Shown here piece by piece: positions 38,334 through 47,759 of a DNA stretch of 64,000 nt; the stretch's first letter is position 1, and every line of letters begins with the position of its first letter. This stretch comes from CAYPHA01 sp964410215 (lineage in GTDB: Bacteria > Calditrichota > Calditrichia > Calditrichales > CAYPHA01): assembly GCA_964410215.1 (NCBI GenBank), contig CAYPHA010000008.1:33130-97129 (forward strand), read 5' to 3'. Below the pieces are notes generated by a model. The model was not told the origin of the DNA. It made no database searches and saw only the letters and a program-made list of their open reading frames with translations. Both the position numbers and the translations under genes were made by a program.

Positions 38334-39138
38334 AGTTTATAATGCTGTATCGTTCATTAGAAAAATAACAGCATTCAAACCAATTATTGGGCTGGTTTTG
38401 GGAAGCGGAATGGGGAAAATCAGTGACGAATTTATGGACGATGTTAAAATTCCAACAAAAAAAATTCCGCATTTCCCTTCAACAAAAGTATACGGACATG
38501 CAGGACAGCTGTTGTTTGGTTTCTGTGAGCATCAACCCGTCGTCGTATCGATGGGAAGATCACATTATTATGAAGGATATGATTCGCGACACACCGCTTT
38601 TTATGTTAATGTATTTAAAGAACTTGGCATTCGATTATTAATTCTATCGAATGCAGCGGGAGCAATCAGTTCAAGACTAAAACCCGGTGATTTGATGCTC
38701 ATAAACGATCAGGTGCACTTCATGTTCAATTCACCGCTGCGTAATGTCATACCAGACCTGCCGGTAACATTCCCAGATATATCGCAAGCATATTCTAAAG
38801 TCTATCTTGAAAAGATCGAATCTATAGCAAATGAAGAGAACATCCCTTTGAAATGTGGTGAACTCTGGACTACGAGTGGTCCGGCTTATGAAACAGCTGC
38901 AGAGGTCAGAATGTTGAAAAAAATGGGCGCCGATGCCGTGAGTATGTCCACTACACAGGAAGTCATTATGTCTGCAAGTCTGGGATTGGATACAATAGGC
39001 ATTTCATTTATTACTAATTACGCCACAGGCCTTTCAAACAAAAAACTATCACATAATGAAGTGATAGAATCGGCGGAAACATCGAAGAATAATTTATGGA
39101 CTATCATTCGTCGAATAATTAAAATAATACCTAATTAA
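38308..39138 (+). CDS. purine nucleoside phosphorylase
   Basis: 276 residues if started at ATG 38308; ATG 38323 (MNNEVYNAV) is an equally good start. Trimeric PNP signatures: GLVLGSGMGKI, MGRSHYYEGYD, LSNAAGAISSRLKPGDLMLINDQVHF and the SMSTTQEV substrate loop. It cleaves guanosine/inosine phosphorolytically. Overlaps pgsA and closes the salvage group with udk and nupC. Confidence 0.95.
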   Translation: MEINGMNNEVYNAVSFIRKITAFKPIIGLVLGSGMGKISDEFMDDVKIPTKKIPHFPSTKVYGHAGQLLFGFCEHQPVVVSMGRSHYYEGYDSRHTAFYVNVFKELGIRLLILSNAAGAISSRLKPGDLMLINDQVHFMFNSPLRNVIPDLPVTFPDISQAYSKVYLEKIESIANEENIPLKCGELWTTSGPAYETAAEVRMLKKMGADAVSMSTTQEVIMSASLGLDTIGISFITNYATGLSNKKLSHNEVIESAETSKNNLWTIIRRIIKIIPN

Positions 39139-39207
39139 AACAAAAAAAATTATATATTTTTTGTTGTTGTTCTGAAAAATAAACTGTAACATATTTACTT
39201 TGATGAG

Positions 39208-39222
39208 CATCACTTTGTGATG
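39208..39222. promoter_or_regulatory. candidate operator palindrome upstream of the FecR/CHASE2 module
   Basis: CATCAC-ttt-GTGATG is a perfect 6-bp inverted repeat located 70 nt before the first gene of the module. It resembles the half-sites of dimeric regulators, although the order differs from the classical CRP site TGTGA-N6-TCACA. The gene downstream has a strong AGGAGG site at about 39281. Confidence 0.4.
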
Positions 39223-39291
39223 TAAGCCATTGAAATAATATAGTTAATAATTCTATCTTGAACCTAGAAGTCAATTTTAGGAGGATTTTAT

Positions 39292-40437
39292 ATGAATACC
39301 AGGTTTAACAGAGGATTAATCATCCTTTTGTCCGTTTTCAGTTTTTCAATGGTTTCATACGCGGATGTTACATTGCAAATAATTCCGGATTCCAGATTAA
39401 ATGAGTCACAGATAATCTATCTTTCAGACTTTGATTTTTTAGAAGCCGGCAACATTGCTGAGAGATTGTTCACAGTAAGATTAATAAACGATAGAGCATA
39501 TGATAATTGTATAATGAAGGTACAATTGTTGAGGAATGGAACTCAGTTAGCTTTTATAACTACTCATGAATTTGACATGCCCTATAATAGTGAGATGGGA
39601 TATTGGGAAATTAGCAATATTGATCTTTCTAATGGGACTTTCCAATTCCCGGGAACTACTGAAGACGTACGCATCGCCGATAGCGGAATCAAGGACAACA
39701 TCGTCGATGATTTAGCCACGGACATGTTTTCATCCGGGCGACTTCCTTCAGGAAATTACGACCTCGCTGTGGAAATCAGGTCACAAGATCTACCAAACCC
39801 GTCCGAGACAACACACCCATTTTTCATCACCAATCCAACTATGATCAACCTGGTTACACCCGGTTCGCAGGCCGGTACAGGTTATGTCGAAGAAATTTAC
39901 GCCGAATTCCCTGTTTTTCAATGGAATGGCAGCAGCGGTGAATATCAGGTCCTCGTTTTTGAGAAGAAGAGTGATTTTGAATCGCTCGATGATATTCTTA
40001 ATTCATTCCCTAACTGGAAATCTGAACGGTTAACTACATTGTCGGTCCAATATCCTTCCGCAGGAGGGTCGGGAGACTCGCCTGTTATACCGCTCGAATT
40101 CGGTAGAACCTATTACTGGCTGGTCAAAATGTTCATTCAAACCTCTTCCGGAGAAAACGAAATTCTCAGTGAAATATGGACATTTAAACTAACTGATCCC
40201 ACGAACATGATTCAGACACCAGATGACCTGGCGAAAGAGGATATACAACAATTGTTGAGCCAGTTACTCGGCACCCAGCAGGCTGAAGAAATCGCCAGGG
40301 GGGTGACCGATTTTCACTTGAAATCAATACGAATTAATGGTCGTCCCATAACGGTTCATGAATTGTACCAGATAATAGATCAATACCGCGGCCAGGACTT
40401 GCAGGTTCTGGATCTTATTATGCAACAAAGTAACTAA
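39292..40437 (+). CDS. exported protein of unknown function (FecR/CHASE2 module gene 1)
   Basis: 381 residues from ATG 39292 behind AGGAGG. Residues 1-24 are a signal peptide ending SMVSYA. The mature protein is beta-rich, with two Ig/Fn3-like stretches inferred from FPVFQWNGSSGEYQVLVFEK and YYWLVKMFIQTSSGENEI (a typical Fn3-like strand pattern), and a helical C-terminal tail (AKEDIQQLLSQLLGTQQAEE). No family recognised. 11 nt before the FecR gene, so in one operon with it. Confidence 0.8.
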   Translation: MNTRFNRGLIILLSVFSFSMVSYADVTLQIIPDSRLNESQIIYLSDFDFLEAGNIAERLFTVRLINDRAYDNCIMKVQLLRNGTQLAFITTHEFDMPYNSEMGYWEISNIDLSNGTFQFPGTTEDVRIADSGIKDNIVDDLATDMFSSGRLPSGNYDLAVEIRSQDLPNPSETTHPFFITNPTMINLVTPGSQAGTGYVEEIYAEFPVFQWNGSSGEYQVLVFEKKSDFESLDDILNSFPNWKSERLTTLSVQYPSAGGSGDSPVIPLEFGRTYYWLVKMFIQTSSGENEILSEIWTFKLTDPTNMIQTPDDLAKEDIQQLLSQLLGTQQAEEIARGVTDFHLKSIRINGRPITVHELYQIIDQYRGQDLQVLDLIMQQSN

Positions 40438-40448
40438 GAGGTCTTGTT

Positions 40449-41117
40449 ATGAAACGAGCAGCCACGATTGTTTTTATATCGGCATTGATTTTAGCAACTC
40501 TGTCCCTGGCAGCAGATCCCGTTGCCATTATGATAAGGGCCAGAGGCCAGGTTGAATTGAAACCGAGAACGGTTGAACTGAAACGGGGAACACGGCTTGT
40601 AAACGGAGATAAAGTTATAACGGGTAAAAAAGGCTCTGCCGCTATTAAATTCCTGGATGACGCCAGCCTGGTCCGGGTGCGTCCAAATTCCACGTGTTCC
40701 ATTAATACGGAAAAAGAAGAAGGTTCCATTGCAAAGAATATATATGTTGAAGTAGGAACAATTTTCTCAAGAGTCACCAAACAAAAGAGTAAATACCGGG
40801 TGTCTACACCAACATCAGTCGCCTCCGTAAAGGGAACCAAATTCTGGACTAAACAGGAGTTTAAGGGAGCAACCTGGTATTTCGGTGAAGAAGGCGTCAT
40901 TGAAATAAGTAATGATGCCGGTTCTGCCCTCGTAAAGGCCGGTGAAACCGGGTATGTAAGTTCCAGGTCCTCTAAACCGATCGTGAGAAAAACAAAAGAA
41001 GGCGAAAAGCCAACATTCGGCCTGGAGGATGAAATTCTGGATGAGTTTGAATTTGAATTTGAGAATGATCAGGGACAGAATAAAATCCTTAAATTCAAAG
41101 TAAAGAAAACAGAATAA
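40449..41117 (+). CDS. FecR domain protein, periplasmic
   Basis: 222 residues. Signal peptide to about 23 (TLSLAADP), then a FecR domain: LVNGDKVITGKKGSAAIKFL, RVRPNSTCSI and the family hallmark TPTSVASVKGTKFW. The tail is highly charged (EFEFEFENDQGQNK). Unlike iron-uptake FecR it has no anti-sigma N-terminus or inner-membrane helix, and no sigma factor is adjacent, so it is likely a periplasmic sensor or scaffold in this module. Confidence 0.88.
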   Translation: MKRAATIVFISALILATLSLAADPVAIMIRARGQVELKPRTVELKRGTRLVNGDKVITGKKGSAAIKFLDDASLVRVRPNSTCSINTEKEEGSIAKNIYVEVGTIFSRVTKQKSKYRVSTPTSVASVKGTKFWTKQEFKGATWYFGEEGVIEISNDAGSALVKAGETGYVSSRSSKPIVRKTKEGEKPTFGLEDEILDEFEFEFENDQGQNKILKFKVKKTE

Positions 41118-41147
41118 ACCACACCGGCATAAATATTTGTCTATTTG

Positions 41148-41176
41148 GAAATCGGTTGAGCCCTTCAATCGATTTC
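41148..41176 (+). terminator. hairpin between FecR gene and barrel gene
   Basis: A 12-bp stem (GAAATCGGTTGA/TCAATCGATTTC, with one G-U pair in RNA) with a 5-nt loop, followed by the weak tail TTAATTT. Stem length suggests an attenuator or RNase-stop structure that may lower downstream expression rather than a full terminator. Confidence 0.55.
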
Positions 41177-41200
41177 TTAATTTAAGTTCAGGAGACTGTT

Positions 41201-43573
41201 ATGAGGAATTCGTTAACCCTTGTGTTTGTTTTTCTTTTATCCTCCCGGCTTCTAGCGGGTTCTTTTTCCGATAAAGTAGTCCATAATGCCCCCCAACCGG
41301 TATTAAGAGGTGAGAATGTACGTATAGAATTACATGTCTATGATACCCAAACCTACTTCAGGGATGCAAGGTTATTTTACCGCCAACAGGGTGATGTGGA
41401 TTTTAAATCCAGTGAATTGTACAGCCAGGGATATTTAATGTATGCGGAAATACCAACCGGTAAGCTGTCATCCGGATTAATGGAATACTATTTTGCTTTC
41501 GAAACATCGACAGGTGCTGTCCTGACTCTTCCTGAATACGCAGCCTCAACGGGTCCATTTCAGATGGAGATTTTGCCGGAAGCTGAACCCCTGCCTGAAT
41601 CTCAAAATACGACGGAAATTCTTATTTTAAGTCCCGAAGATAATGAAACCGTCTCGCTCGATGAATTATTGATAGCAGTCTCTGTCCCGTCAGAAAATAT
41701 CGAGATAGACCATTCACGTACACGTCTGCTCATAGATGGCGTCAATATTTCCTCACTGCTTACCAATGAGGGTAATCTGTACTTGTTTACACCAAAGACT
41801 ATTCGTACCGGGATGCATAATGCAGAATTTAAGATTTTTGACACGAACGGTAATCTGCTTGGTAAAACCGAGTGGTCTTTCAGGGTTAGCGGCGTTTCTG
41901 AAAATTATACCGGTTTCCGATCAGCAACCAATATCTTTCTCGATAACCATTATCAGAATGTTTCGGAAAATTCGAGAAATCTATTTCGCGGTGGATTCAA
42001 TTTCCAGGGTACGTATGAGGATTTCGATTTCAGACTGTATGGGCTTGCAAGTTCGGTAGATGCTTATGACGGCCAACCCGAAAACCGTTTGGGCACTCAC
42101 CTGCAATACCTCTTGTCCCCTACTTCCAGAATCTATTTTAAAGGGGGAAATTTCAGTGGCCACTATGATCCCCTCGTATATTGGGACCGACGTATCCTTG
42201 GAATTGGTGGTGGTGTTCAGTTTAAATATTTTGACCTGGATATTACAGCCGGTCAGACGGCAAGCGCCGTTGAAGGTGAACGTGATGAAGAAGGAAATAT
42301 CTTGAATTATGGACAGTATAAACGATCTTTCTTTGGATTGCGTCCGATTTTTAAATTTGGGTCACATGTCGACTGGGGATTGCACCTGGTCAATGGTAAG
42401 GACGATCCAAATTCAATTAAATTCGGTGCCAACCCCCGGGAATCTCTGGTTATGGGCACGACACTGGACCTTAATTTTGATAACCGGCGTGCATTATTCA
42501 TTGCCAGTTTTAACGCCAGTATTGCCAACAATGATGCCGTTGGCGAAGTCGATTTTGACACCCTGGCCGAACGTTACGATCTGGAAGGCTCTGAACGGGA
42601 TCTCGCAGAATCTTTTGTCAACTTTATGGAATCAACCGGTTTTCTGACCCTTACGCAAGGCCTGGCACCACTACCAAACCTGGCAATGCGCTTTGAAACG
42701 CGTTTAAACTATTTCAGACATAACCTGAGGATAACCTATAAAAACATTGACCCCAATTATACAACCCCCGGCAATCCTTACCTGCAGAAGGGAATAGCCG
42801 GTCTGTTTATCAATGATAATATCCGTTTAATCAACAATCAGGTTTTTCTTAATTTATATTTTAAATCATATAAGGATAACCTTTCCCAGGATGTGGCAGA
42901 AACATCCAATACGGACATTGGAGCAACCTTGTCTTATTTTCCGTTCCAAAACCTGCCGAGTATAACTTTGATGTATGGAAATCAGTCAAGGAAAAACAAT
43001 ATCGATACGACTTCCAATTCTACGGAAGCCATCTATTATGCAGAAGACAATTCTACCAGACGGATTATGCTGTCATCCAGTTATGATTTCCCTGCAGCGG
43101 GATTGGAAAATACAGCGACTTTCAGTATTTCAAATTTTGTTCGTGATGATGCTTTATATGAAACCAATCAATCCGATTTCACCCTTTACAGCCTGGGGAT
43201 TCGAAATCGGTTTCAGTTCCCGCTGACAACACAATTAGGCTTTACTTCCTCAAGCTCGATTTTCGGAGCCAATGTAAATGAACGGACCACGGACATAAGC
43301 AAATATTACCTGGGCCTGGACTATTTATTTAAAAATGTAATGATGAATAGTACATTAAAACCATTTCTGAATATTACCTACCAGAGCATTGAAAATAATT
43401 TTATGACCAATGTCCTTGACTACTCTCGCACTAATTATAGTACCGGAGTCTATTTAAGGAACCAAATGTACGGCAATCTCTCTTTGCGCTACGATCAAAT
43501 TACCTATGGAGACAGGGACGACATTGATTGGAATGACTCCATTTTGAGTACGCGTTATGAGATAAACTTCTAA
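41201..43573 (+). CDS. predicted outer-membrane beta-barrel protein, unknown family
   Basis: 790 residues from ATG 41201 behind AGGAG. Signal peptide ends SRLLAGS. Residues about 25-230 are Ig-like periplasmic/surface strands (NVRIELHVYDTQTYFRDARLFYRQ). From about 240 to the end alternate aromatic strands and turns dominate (NLRITYKNIDPNY, YGNLSLRYDQITYGD), ending ILSTRYEINF, with terminal Phe as in outer-membrane barrels. No TonB plug. Adjacent to FecR and CHASE2-cyclase genes, it may be a surface receptor or porin for that module. Confidence 0.75.
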   Translation: MRNSLTLVFVFLLSSRLLAGSFSDKVVHNAPQPVLRGENVRIELHVYDTQTYFRDARLFYRQQGDVDFKSSELYSQGYLMYAEIPTGKLSSGLMEYYFAFETSTGAVLTLPEYAASTGPFQMEILPEAEPLPESQNTTEILILSPEDNETVSLDELLIAVSVPSENIEIDHSRTRLLIDGVNISSLLTNEGNLYLFTPKTIRTGMHNAEFKIFDTNGNLLGKTEWSFRVSGVSENYTGFRSATNIFLDNHYQNVSENSRNLFRGGFNFQGTYEDFDFRLYGLASSVDAYDGQPENRLGTHLQYLLSPTSRIYFKGGNFSGHYDPLVYWDRRILGIGGGVQFKYFDLDITAGQTASAVEGERDEEGNILNYGQYKRSFFGLRPIFKFGSHVDWGLHLVNGKDDPNSIKFGANPRESLVMGTTLDLNFDNRRALFIASFNASIANNDAVGEVDFDTLAERYDLEGSERDLAESFVNFMESTGFLTLTQGLAPLPNLAMRFETRLNYFRHNLRITYKNIDPNYTTPGNPYLQKGIAGLFINDNIRLINNQVFLNLYFKSYKDNLSQDVAETSNTDIGATLSYFPFQNLPSITLMYGNQSRKNNIDTTSNSTEAIYYAEDNSTRRIMLSSSYDFPAAGLENTATFSISNFVRDDALYETNQSDFTLYSLGIRNRFQFPLTTQLGFTSSSSIFGANVNERTTDISKYYLGLDYLFKNVMMNSTLKPFLNITYQSIENNFMTNVLDYSRTNYSTGVYLRNQMYGNLSLRYDQITYGDRDDIDWNDSILSTRYEINF

Positions 43574-43587
43574 GGATTATAAATATA

Positions 43588-45756
43588 ATGCAGGTATCAA
43601 AACCTAAATTTAAAATTGGTTTATCAATACTAATCACTGTTTTTTCCATTATCCTAGCAGTTCTTCTTGGATACACGGATACGCTTCAGACACTTGAGAT
43701 GACACTGCTTAATCTCAGATTCGAAATGCGCGGTGAGATACCCGTGGAAGACAACCCGATTGTAATTATCGGCATTGATGATGCATCCGATGAAGCGACT
43801 CCTGACCGTTGGCCGTGGCCAAGGTCCTACTTTGCACATGTGATCGAAAATCTGGTTGAAGCCGGGGCAGAAGTGATTGGCATCGACGTCATTTTTGACC
43901 AGCCTGACAAATACGGTCCTGAACAGGATGACGAGCTTGCCGATGTTCTGAAAAAATATGATAATGTTGTTATGGTCGGTAAACTATTGCAGACCGGCAG
44001 AACATATACATATACAACTGTCATTCCGCCCTATGAAAAATTCACCGCATCCGGTACACCCTGGGGACTGGTGGCTATCGAAGCTGATATGGATGGCTTT
44101 TACAGAAGATATTTACCCGGCAGTACCTATAATGATACACTGCTACCGTCGTTTGTATCCGAAATTTTACGCGTAAAAGAAGGCTTACCGCATGCTGATG
44201 GCCTGACTCAGGATGACAAACATTTTTATCTGGGTGATTATACCATTCCAAAATACGATATCGCAAATTACCCCAACAGCATGCTGATTAACTTTGCCGG
44301 ACCGGCGCAGACATTCCAGTATTATTCATTCGTAAATGTTTATGACGATGAAGATGTCGATCTTGGTTTTGAGTATGACCTGGATGCATTTGATGATCCC
44401 GGCGACCCGGAGCTCGGTATTCCACCCGGGCTGAAATATTCTGGTCAGCTTGATGGTAAAATTGTACTTATCGGTGCCACGATGCAGGAATTACATGATA
44501 ATTTCCCGACACCATTCCTGGAATACCGGGATCATGAAGGAAAAACCGTCAAGGCTGAGATGCCCGGAGTAGAAATTCATGCCAATGCATTGTTAACAAT
44601 TCTGCAGGAAAATTATCTCAAAGAACTCAGTTTTACCCAATTTTTACTTATTATTCTGGGACTCGCTATTGCAGTTTTTTTTATTTCAAAATTTTTACAG
44701 ACGACCTGGAGTGCCTTGTCCATTATTCTATTGGGTGTTGTTTATATTTTCCTTGCATTTTACATGTTTATTGAAAACAACTTCATTCTTCCGGTTGTCA
44801 CCCCGGTACTTGTTATGTTTTTTGGTTTTGGCGGACACACGCTTTACCAGTTTCTCCTTACGCAGCAGGAGAAAAAAATGCTACGCGGGGCCTTCGCCTA
44901 TTATGTTCCCGAAGAAGTTGTTAAAGAGCTCATAAATAATCCTGAAAAACTGACCCTTGGCGGAGAAGAACGTGTTGTTTCCGTTATGTTTTCCGATGTA
45001 GCCGGATTTACCAGCATATCAGAAAAATTGACTCCGCATGAACTTGTTGTGTTACTTAACGAATACTTAACAGCAATGACAGATATCGTAATCAAGAACC
45101 GTGGTATTATCGATAAGTATGAAGGTGATGCCATCATGGCTGAATTCGGTGTGCCTGTTGAATACCCTGATCATCCCCAGGCTGCCTGCAGAACCGCTCT
45201 GGAAATGCAACAGGCCCTCCGTGAATTGCGAAAAAAATGGGCCTCCGAAAACCGGCCACAGTTACAGGCCCGGATCGGCATCAATACCGGCGAAGTTATC
45301 GTAGGAAATATGGGCTCTCAAAATGTATTTGACTATACCGTGATGGGTGACCATGTTAACCTGGGAGCACGCCTGGAAAGTGCGAACAAATTTTATGGCA
45401 CTTACATTATGATTAGTGAGTTTACTCATAAAGAAGTAGAGAACGAATTCTATACGCGACCACTGGATCTTATACGCGTTAAAGGCAAAGAAAAGCCTAT
45501 TGAAGTCTTCGAATTAATAAGTGAACGTAATGTAAAATTGTCAAGCAAGTACCTTGAAATGCTCGAAGTTTACACGAAAGGTATCCAGGCCTATAGAAAC
45601 CAGCAATGGCGCGAAGCAATCGATTTTTTTGAATATTGTCTCCGGTTATATCCTGCTGACCAGCCGGCAAAGCTTTACAGGAGGCGATGCATTGACTTTC
45701 GCCTGAATAGTCCCGGTAAAGACTGGGATGGTGTATTTACCATGACAGAAAAATAG
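43588..45756 (+). CDS. CHASE2 domain adenylate/guanylate cyclase
   Basis: 722 residues. Membrane helix at 11-30, extracytoplasmic CHASE2 domain about 40-340 (PIVIIGIDDASDEATPDRWP, GIDVIFDQPD), three membrane helices about 350-425, then a class III cyclase with metal Asp470 (SVMFSDVAGFTSI) and Asp514 (KYEGDAIMAEFG) and the transition-state motif MGDHVNLGARLE. A C-terminal TPR-like helix pair (AYRNQQWREAIDFFEYCL) follows. It makes cAMP or cGMP in response to a periplasmic cue. The domain set is common with FecR partners; 14 nt after the barrel gene. Confidence 0.93.
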   Translation: MQVSKPKFKIGLSILITVFSIILAVLLGYTDTLQTLEMTLLNLRFEMRGEIPVEDNPIVIIGIDDASDEATPDRWPWPRSYFAHVIENLVEAGAEVIGIDVIFDQPDKYGPEQDDELADVLKKYDNVVMVGKLLQTGRTYTYTTVIPPYEKFTASGTPWGLVAIEADMDGFYRRYLPGSTYNDTLLPSFVSEILRVKEGLPHADGLTQDDKHFYLGDYTIPKYDIANYPNSMLINFAGPAQTFQYYSFVNVYDDEDVDLGFEYDLDAFDDPGDPELGIPPGLKYSGQLDGKIVLIGATMQELHDNFPTPFLEYRDHEGKTVKAEMPGVEIHANALLTILQENYLKELSFTQFLLIILGLAIAVFFISKFLQTTWSALSIILLGVVYIFLAFYMFIENNFILPVVTPVLVMFFGFGGHTLYQFLLTQQEKKMLRGAFAYYVPEEVVKELINNPEKLTLGGEERVVSVMFSDVAGFTSISEKLTPHELVVLLNEYLTAMTDIVIKNRGIIDKYEGDAIMAEFGVPVEYPDHPQAACRTALEMQQALRELRKKWASENRPQLQARIGINTGEVIVGNMGSQNVFDYTVMGDHVNLGARLESANKFYGTYIMISEFTHKEVENEFYTRPLDLIRVKGKEKPIEVFELISERNVKLSSKYLEMLEVYTKGIQAYRNQQWREAIDFFEYCLRLYPADQPAKLYRRRCIDFRLNSPGKDWDGVFTMTEK

Positions 45757-45759
45757 GCT

Positions 45760-47250
45760 TTATCTGCGCGAGATAATACCTGCTCCTATAGTAACCATTG
45801 TTCCCAGGGCAACAAACCATATCCAGTGAACAATCGGAGCAGAACCCAGTATGATTGGCACCAGGCTCACGGAAAGCATTACAAGGATCCCCACCGTAAA
45901 GCCGATCAAGGCTCCCTTTTCCTGTACTTTGTTTGATAAAAGACCTAGTAGAAACGTACCCAGCAATCCCCCATATGTTATTGATGCTATTCCCAGAGCA
46001 ATTTCCACAACAGATTGATTCATTTTTATAAACAGGAAGGCTACCAGAACGAGCACAACCCCGGCTGCCAAAGTGAAAAATCTTGATATACGTAATTCCA
46101 TTTTTTCGCTTAATTTCCCTTTTGACAGAGGCTTATATAAATCAAACATCGCCGAACCGGAAAGTGAACTCATGGATCCGGCTAATGTTGACATCGCAGC
46201 AGCAAACAAGCCCGCTACAATAATACCACGAATACCATTCGGTAAATACTGTATAATGAAAAACGGGAAAATCTCATCCGGTTTCTGAAAAGGTGCGTTT
46301 GTGCTACCTACCGCAACACCATTAAAAAATTTATAAAGCAGGATACCTACAACCATGAATAAAGTAAACTGAAACATAATTAATATACCGCTTGTAATAA
46401 TCGCTTTCTGGCTGTCTCGCAGATTCCTTGTGGTAAGTAGTCTTTGAACGATTAACTGATCCGTGCCATGCGAAGCCATCGATAAAAACATCCCTCCGAG
46501 CAGAGACCCAAAAAACGTGTAAGGCTTTCGAAAAAAGTCAGAAACAGATGTCCCAAGATCAAGATTAAACACCTGTAGTTTAGCATCTGGAACAGCCGCA
46601 CCGGCAAAGGTTTCAGGGCTCCGAAGAAGAATAATCAATGCGATCAAAGCACCACCTATGTATATACCCATCTGAAGAACATCTGCCCATATAACTCCTT
46701 TAACACCGCCTGTATAGGTATAAATTAAAGAAATAAGAGCAATGATGATTATTGAAACCACATATATTTGAAAATTTGACCACGATGCAAAATAATCCAT
46801 CGTCCTGAAAATCAGTGCAAGAGGAATGGCCGTCGAAAAAAGCCGAACACCATCTGCGGCAATCCGTGTAAACAGGAATACGGTAGACGCATACCGCCTT
46901 GTCATTGAACCAAACCGTTGCTCAAGATAAGCGTATGCTGTCGATAATTCACCTTTTTTATAAGCAGGAAGAAATAATACCGCAATCAAAATGCGGGCTA
47001 TCAGGTAACCGATAGTTAATTGAAGGAAGTTCAGATTGGATATATAAGCCAATCCAGGTATGCTGATGAATGTCAGACTGCTGGTTTCAGCCGCAACTAT
47101 GGAAAATGCAACAGCCCACCATGGGACACTTCCTCCACCCATAAAATAATCCTTTGTCGATTTCTGCCGACCTCCTGAAAACGACCCTATAAGAGCAACT
47201 ATCATTAGGTATAAAACGATTATGACCAGATCGGTATAAGATATCCCCAT
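45760..47250 (-). CDS. sodium:solute symporter (SSS family)
   Basis: 496 residues, about 13 hydrophobic helices. Opens GISYTDLVIIVLYLMIVALIG and has FAAAMSTLAGSMSSLSGSAMFDLYKP, the SSS signature around helix 9-10, and an IPGLAYIS segment. Imports a sugar, organic acid or amino acid with Na+; substrate unknown. Convergent with the cyclase gene (4 nt gap) and divergent from the response regulator. Confidence 0.92.
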   Translation of the reverse strand: MGISYTDLVIIVLYLMIVALIGSFSGGRQKSTKDYFMGGGSVPWWAVAFSIVAAETSSLTFISIPGLAYISNLNFLQLTIGYLIARILIAVLFLPAYKKGELSTAYAYLEQRFGSMTRRYASTVFLFTRIAADGVRLFSTAIPLALIFRTMDYFASWSNFQIYVVSIIIIALISLIYTYTGGVKGVIWADVLQMGIYIGGALIALIILLRSPETFAGAAVPDAKLQVFNLDLGTSVSDFFRKPYTFFGSLLGGMFLSMASHGTDQLIVQRLLTTRNLRDSQKAIITSGILIMFQFTLFMVVGILLYKFFNGVAVGSTNAPFQKPDEIFPFFIIQYLPNGIRGIIVAGLFAAAMSTLAGSMSSLSGSAMFDLYKPLSKGKLSEKMELRISRFFTLAAGVVLVLVAFLFIKMNQSVVEIALGIASITYGGLLGTFLLGLLSNKVQEKGALIGFTVGILVMLSVSLVPIILGSAPIVHWIWFVALGTMVTIGAGIISRR

Positions 47251-47363
47251 TACGCCTCCTGAAAATTAATGTATTTCCATAATGTAAGAAAAAAATTGAA
47301 ATGGACTTAACATTTTATGAATTTTGACGACGATAATCTATAGAATTGTTAGTATGTTAAACG

Positions 47364-47759
47364 ATGACATCCACAGGGAGCAGACTATTGGATATAAAAA
47401 AAGCACTTATTATAGATGATGAGGATGCACTGCGCGATATAATTTCTGAAGTGTTAGCCATGCAGGATATAAGTACTATTCAGGCTGCAAACGGCAATGA
47501 AGCGATAAAGCTTGCTACCGAACATAAAGAAAACATCGATTTGCTGATTATAGATATGTTTATGCCTGTGATGTCAGGAGAAGAGACCTATAAAAAAATC
47601 AGCGAAATTCTACCGGACTGTAAAGTAATCTTCATGTCCGGATATAACAGCGATCAGTCATTCTCTGATACGGATTTTGGTAATAATCAACGTTTTCTTA
47701 AAAAGCCCTTTACGATCAGCGGTTTAAAGGACATGATTATAGATATGTCCGATGCCTAA
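47364..47759 (+). CDS. single-domain response regulator
   Basis: 131 residues. Receiver core: acidic pair in ALIIDDEDALR, phosphoacceptor Asp64 in LLIIDMFMPVMSG, Ser at VIFMSGYN and Lys in RFLKKPFT. No output domain. Overlaps the end of tex by 4 nt (convergent) and is transcribed divergently from the symporter. Cognate kinase is not in the window. Confidence 0.92.
   Translation: MTSTGSRLLDIKKALIIDDEDALRDIISEVLAMQDISTIQAANGNEAIKLATEHKENIDLLIIDMFMPVMSGEETYKKISEILPDCKVIFMSGYNSDQSFSDTDFGNNQRFLKKPFTISGLKDMIIDMSDA

Noticed and set aside
39139..39180. AT-only hairpin after the PNP gene as terminator
   Set aside because: Stem is made only of A-T pairs with a loose T tract, too weak to call.
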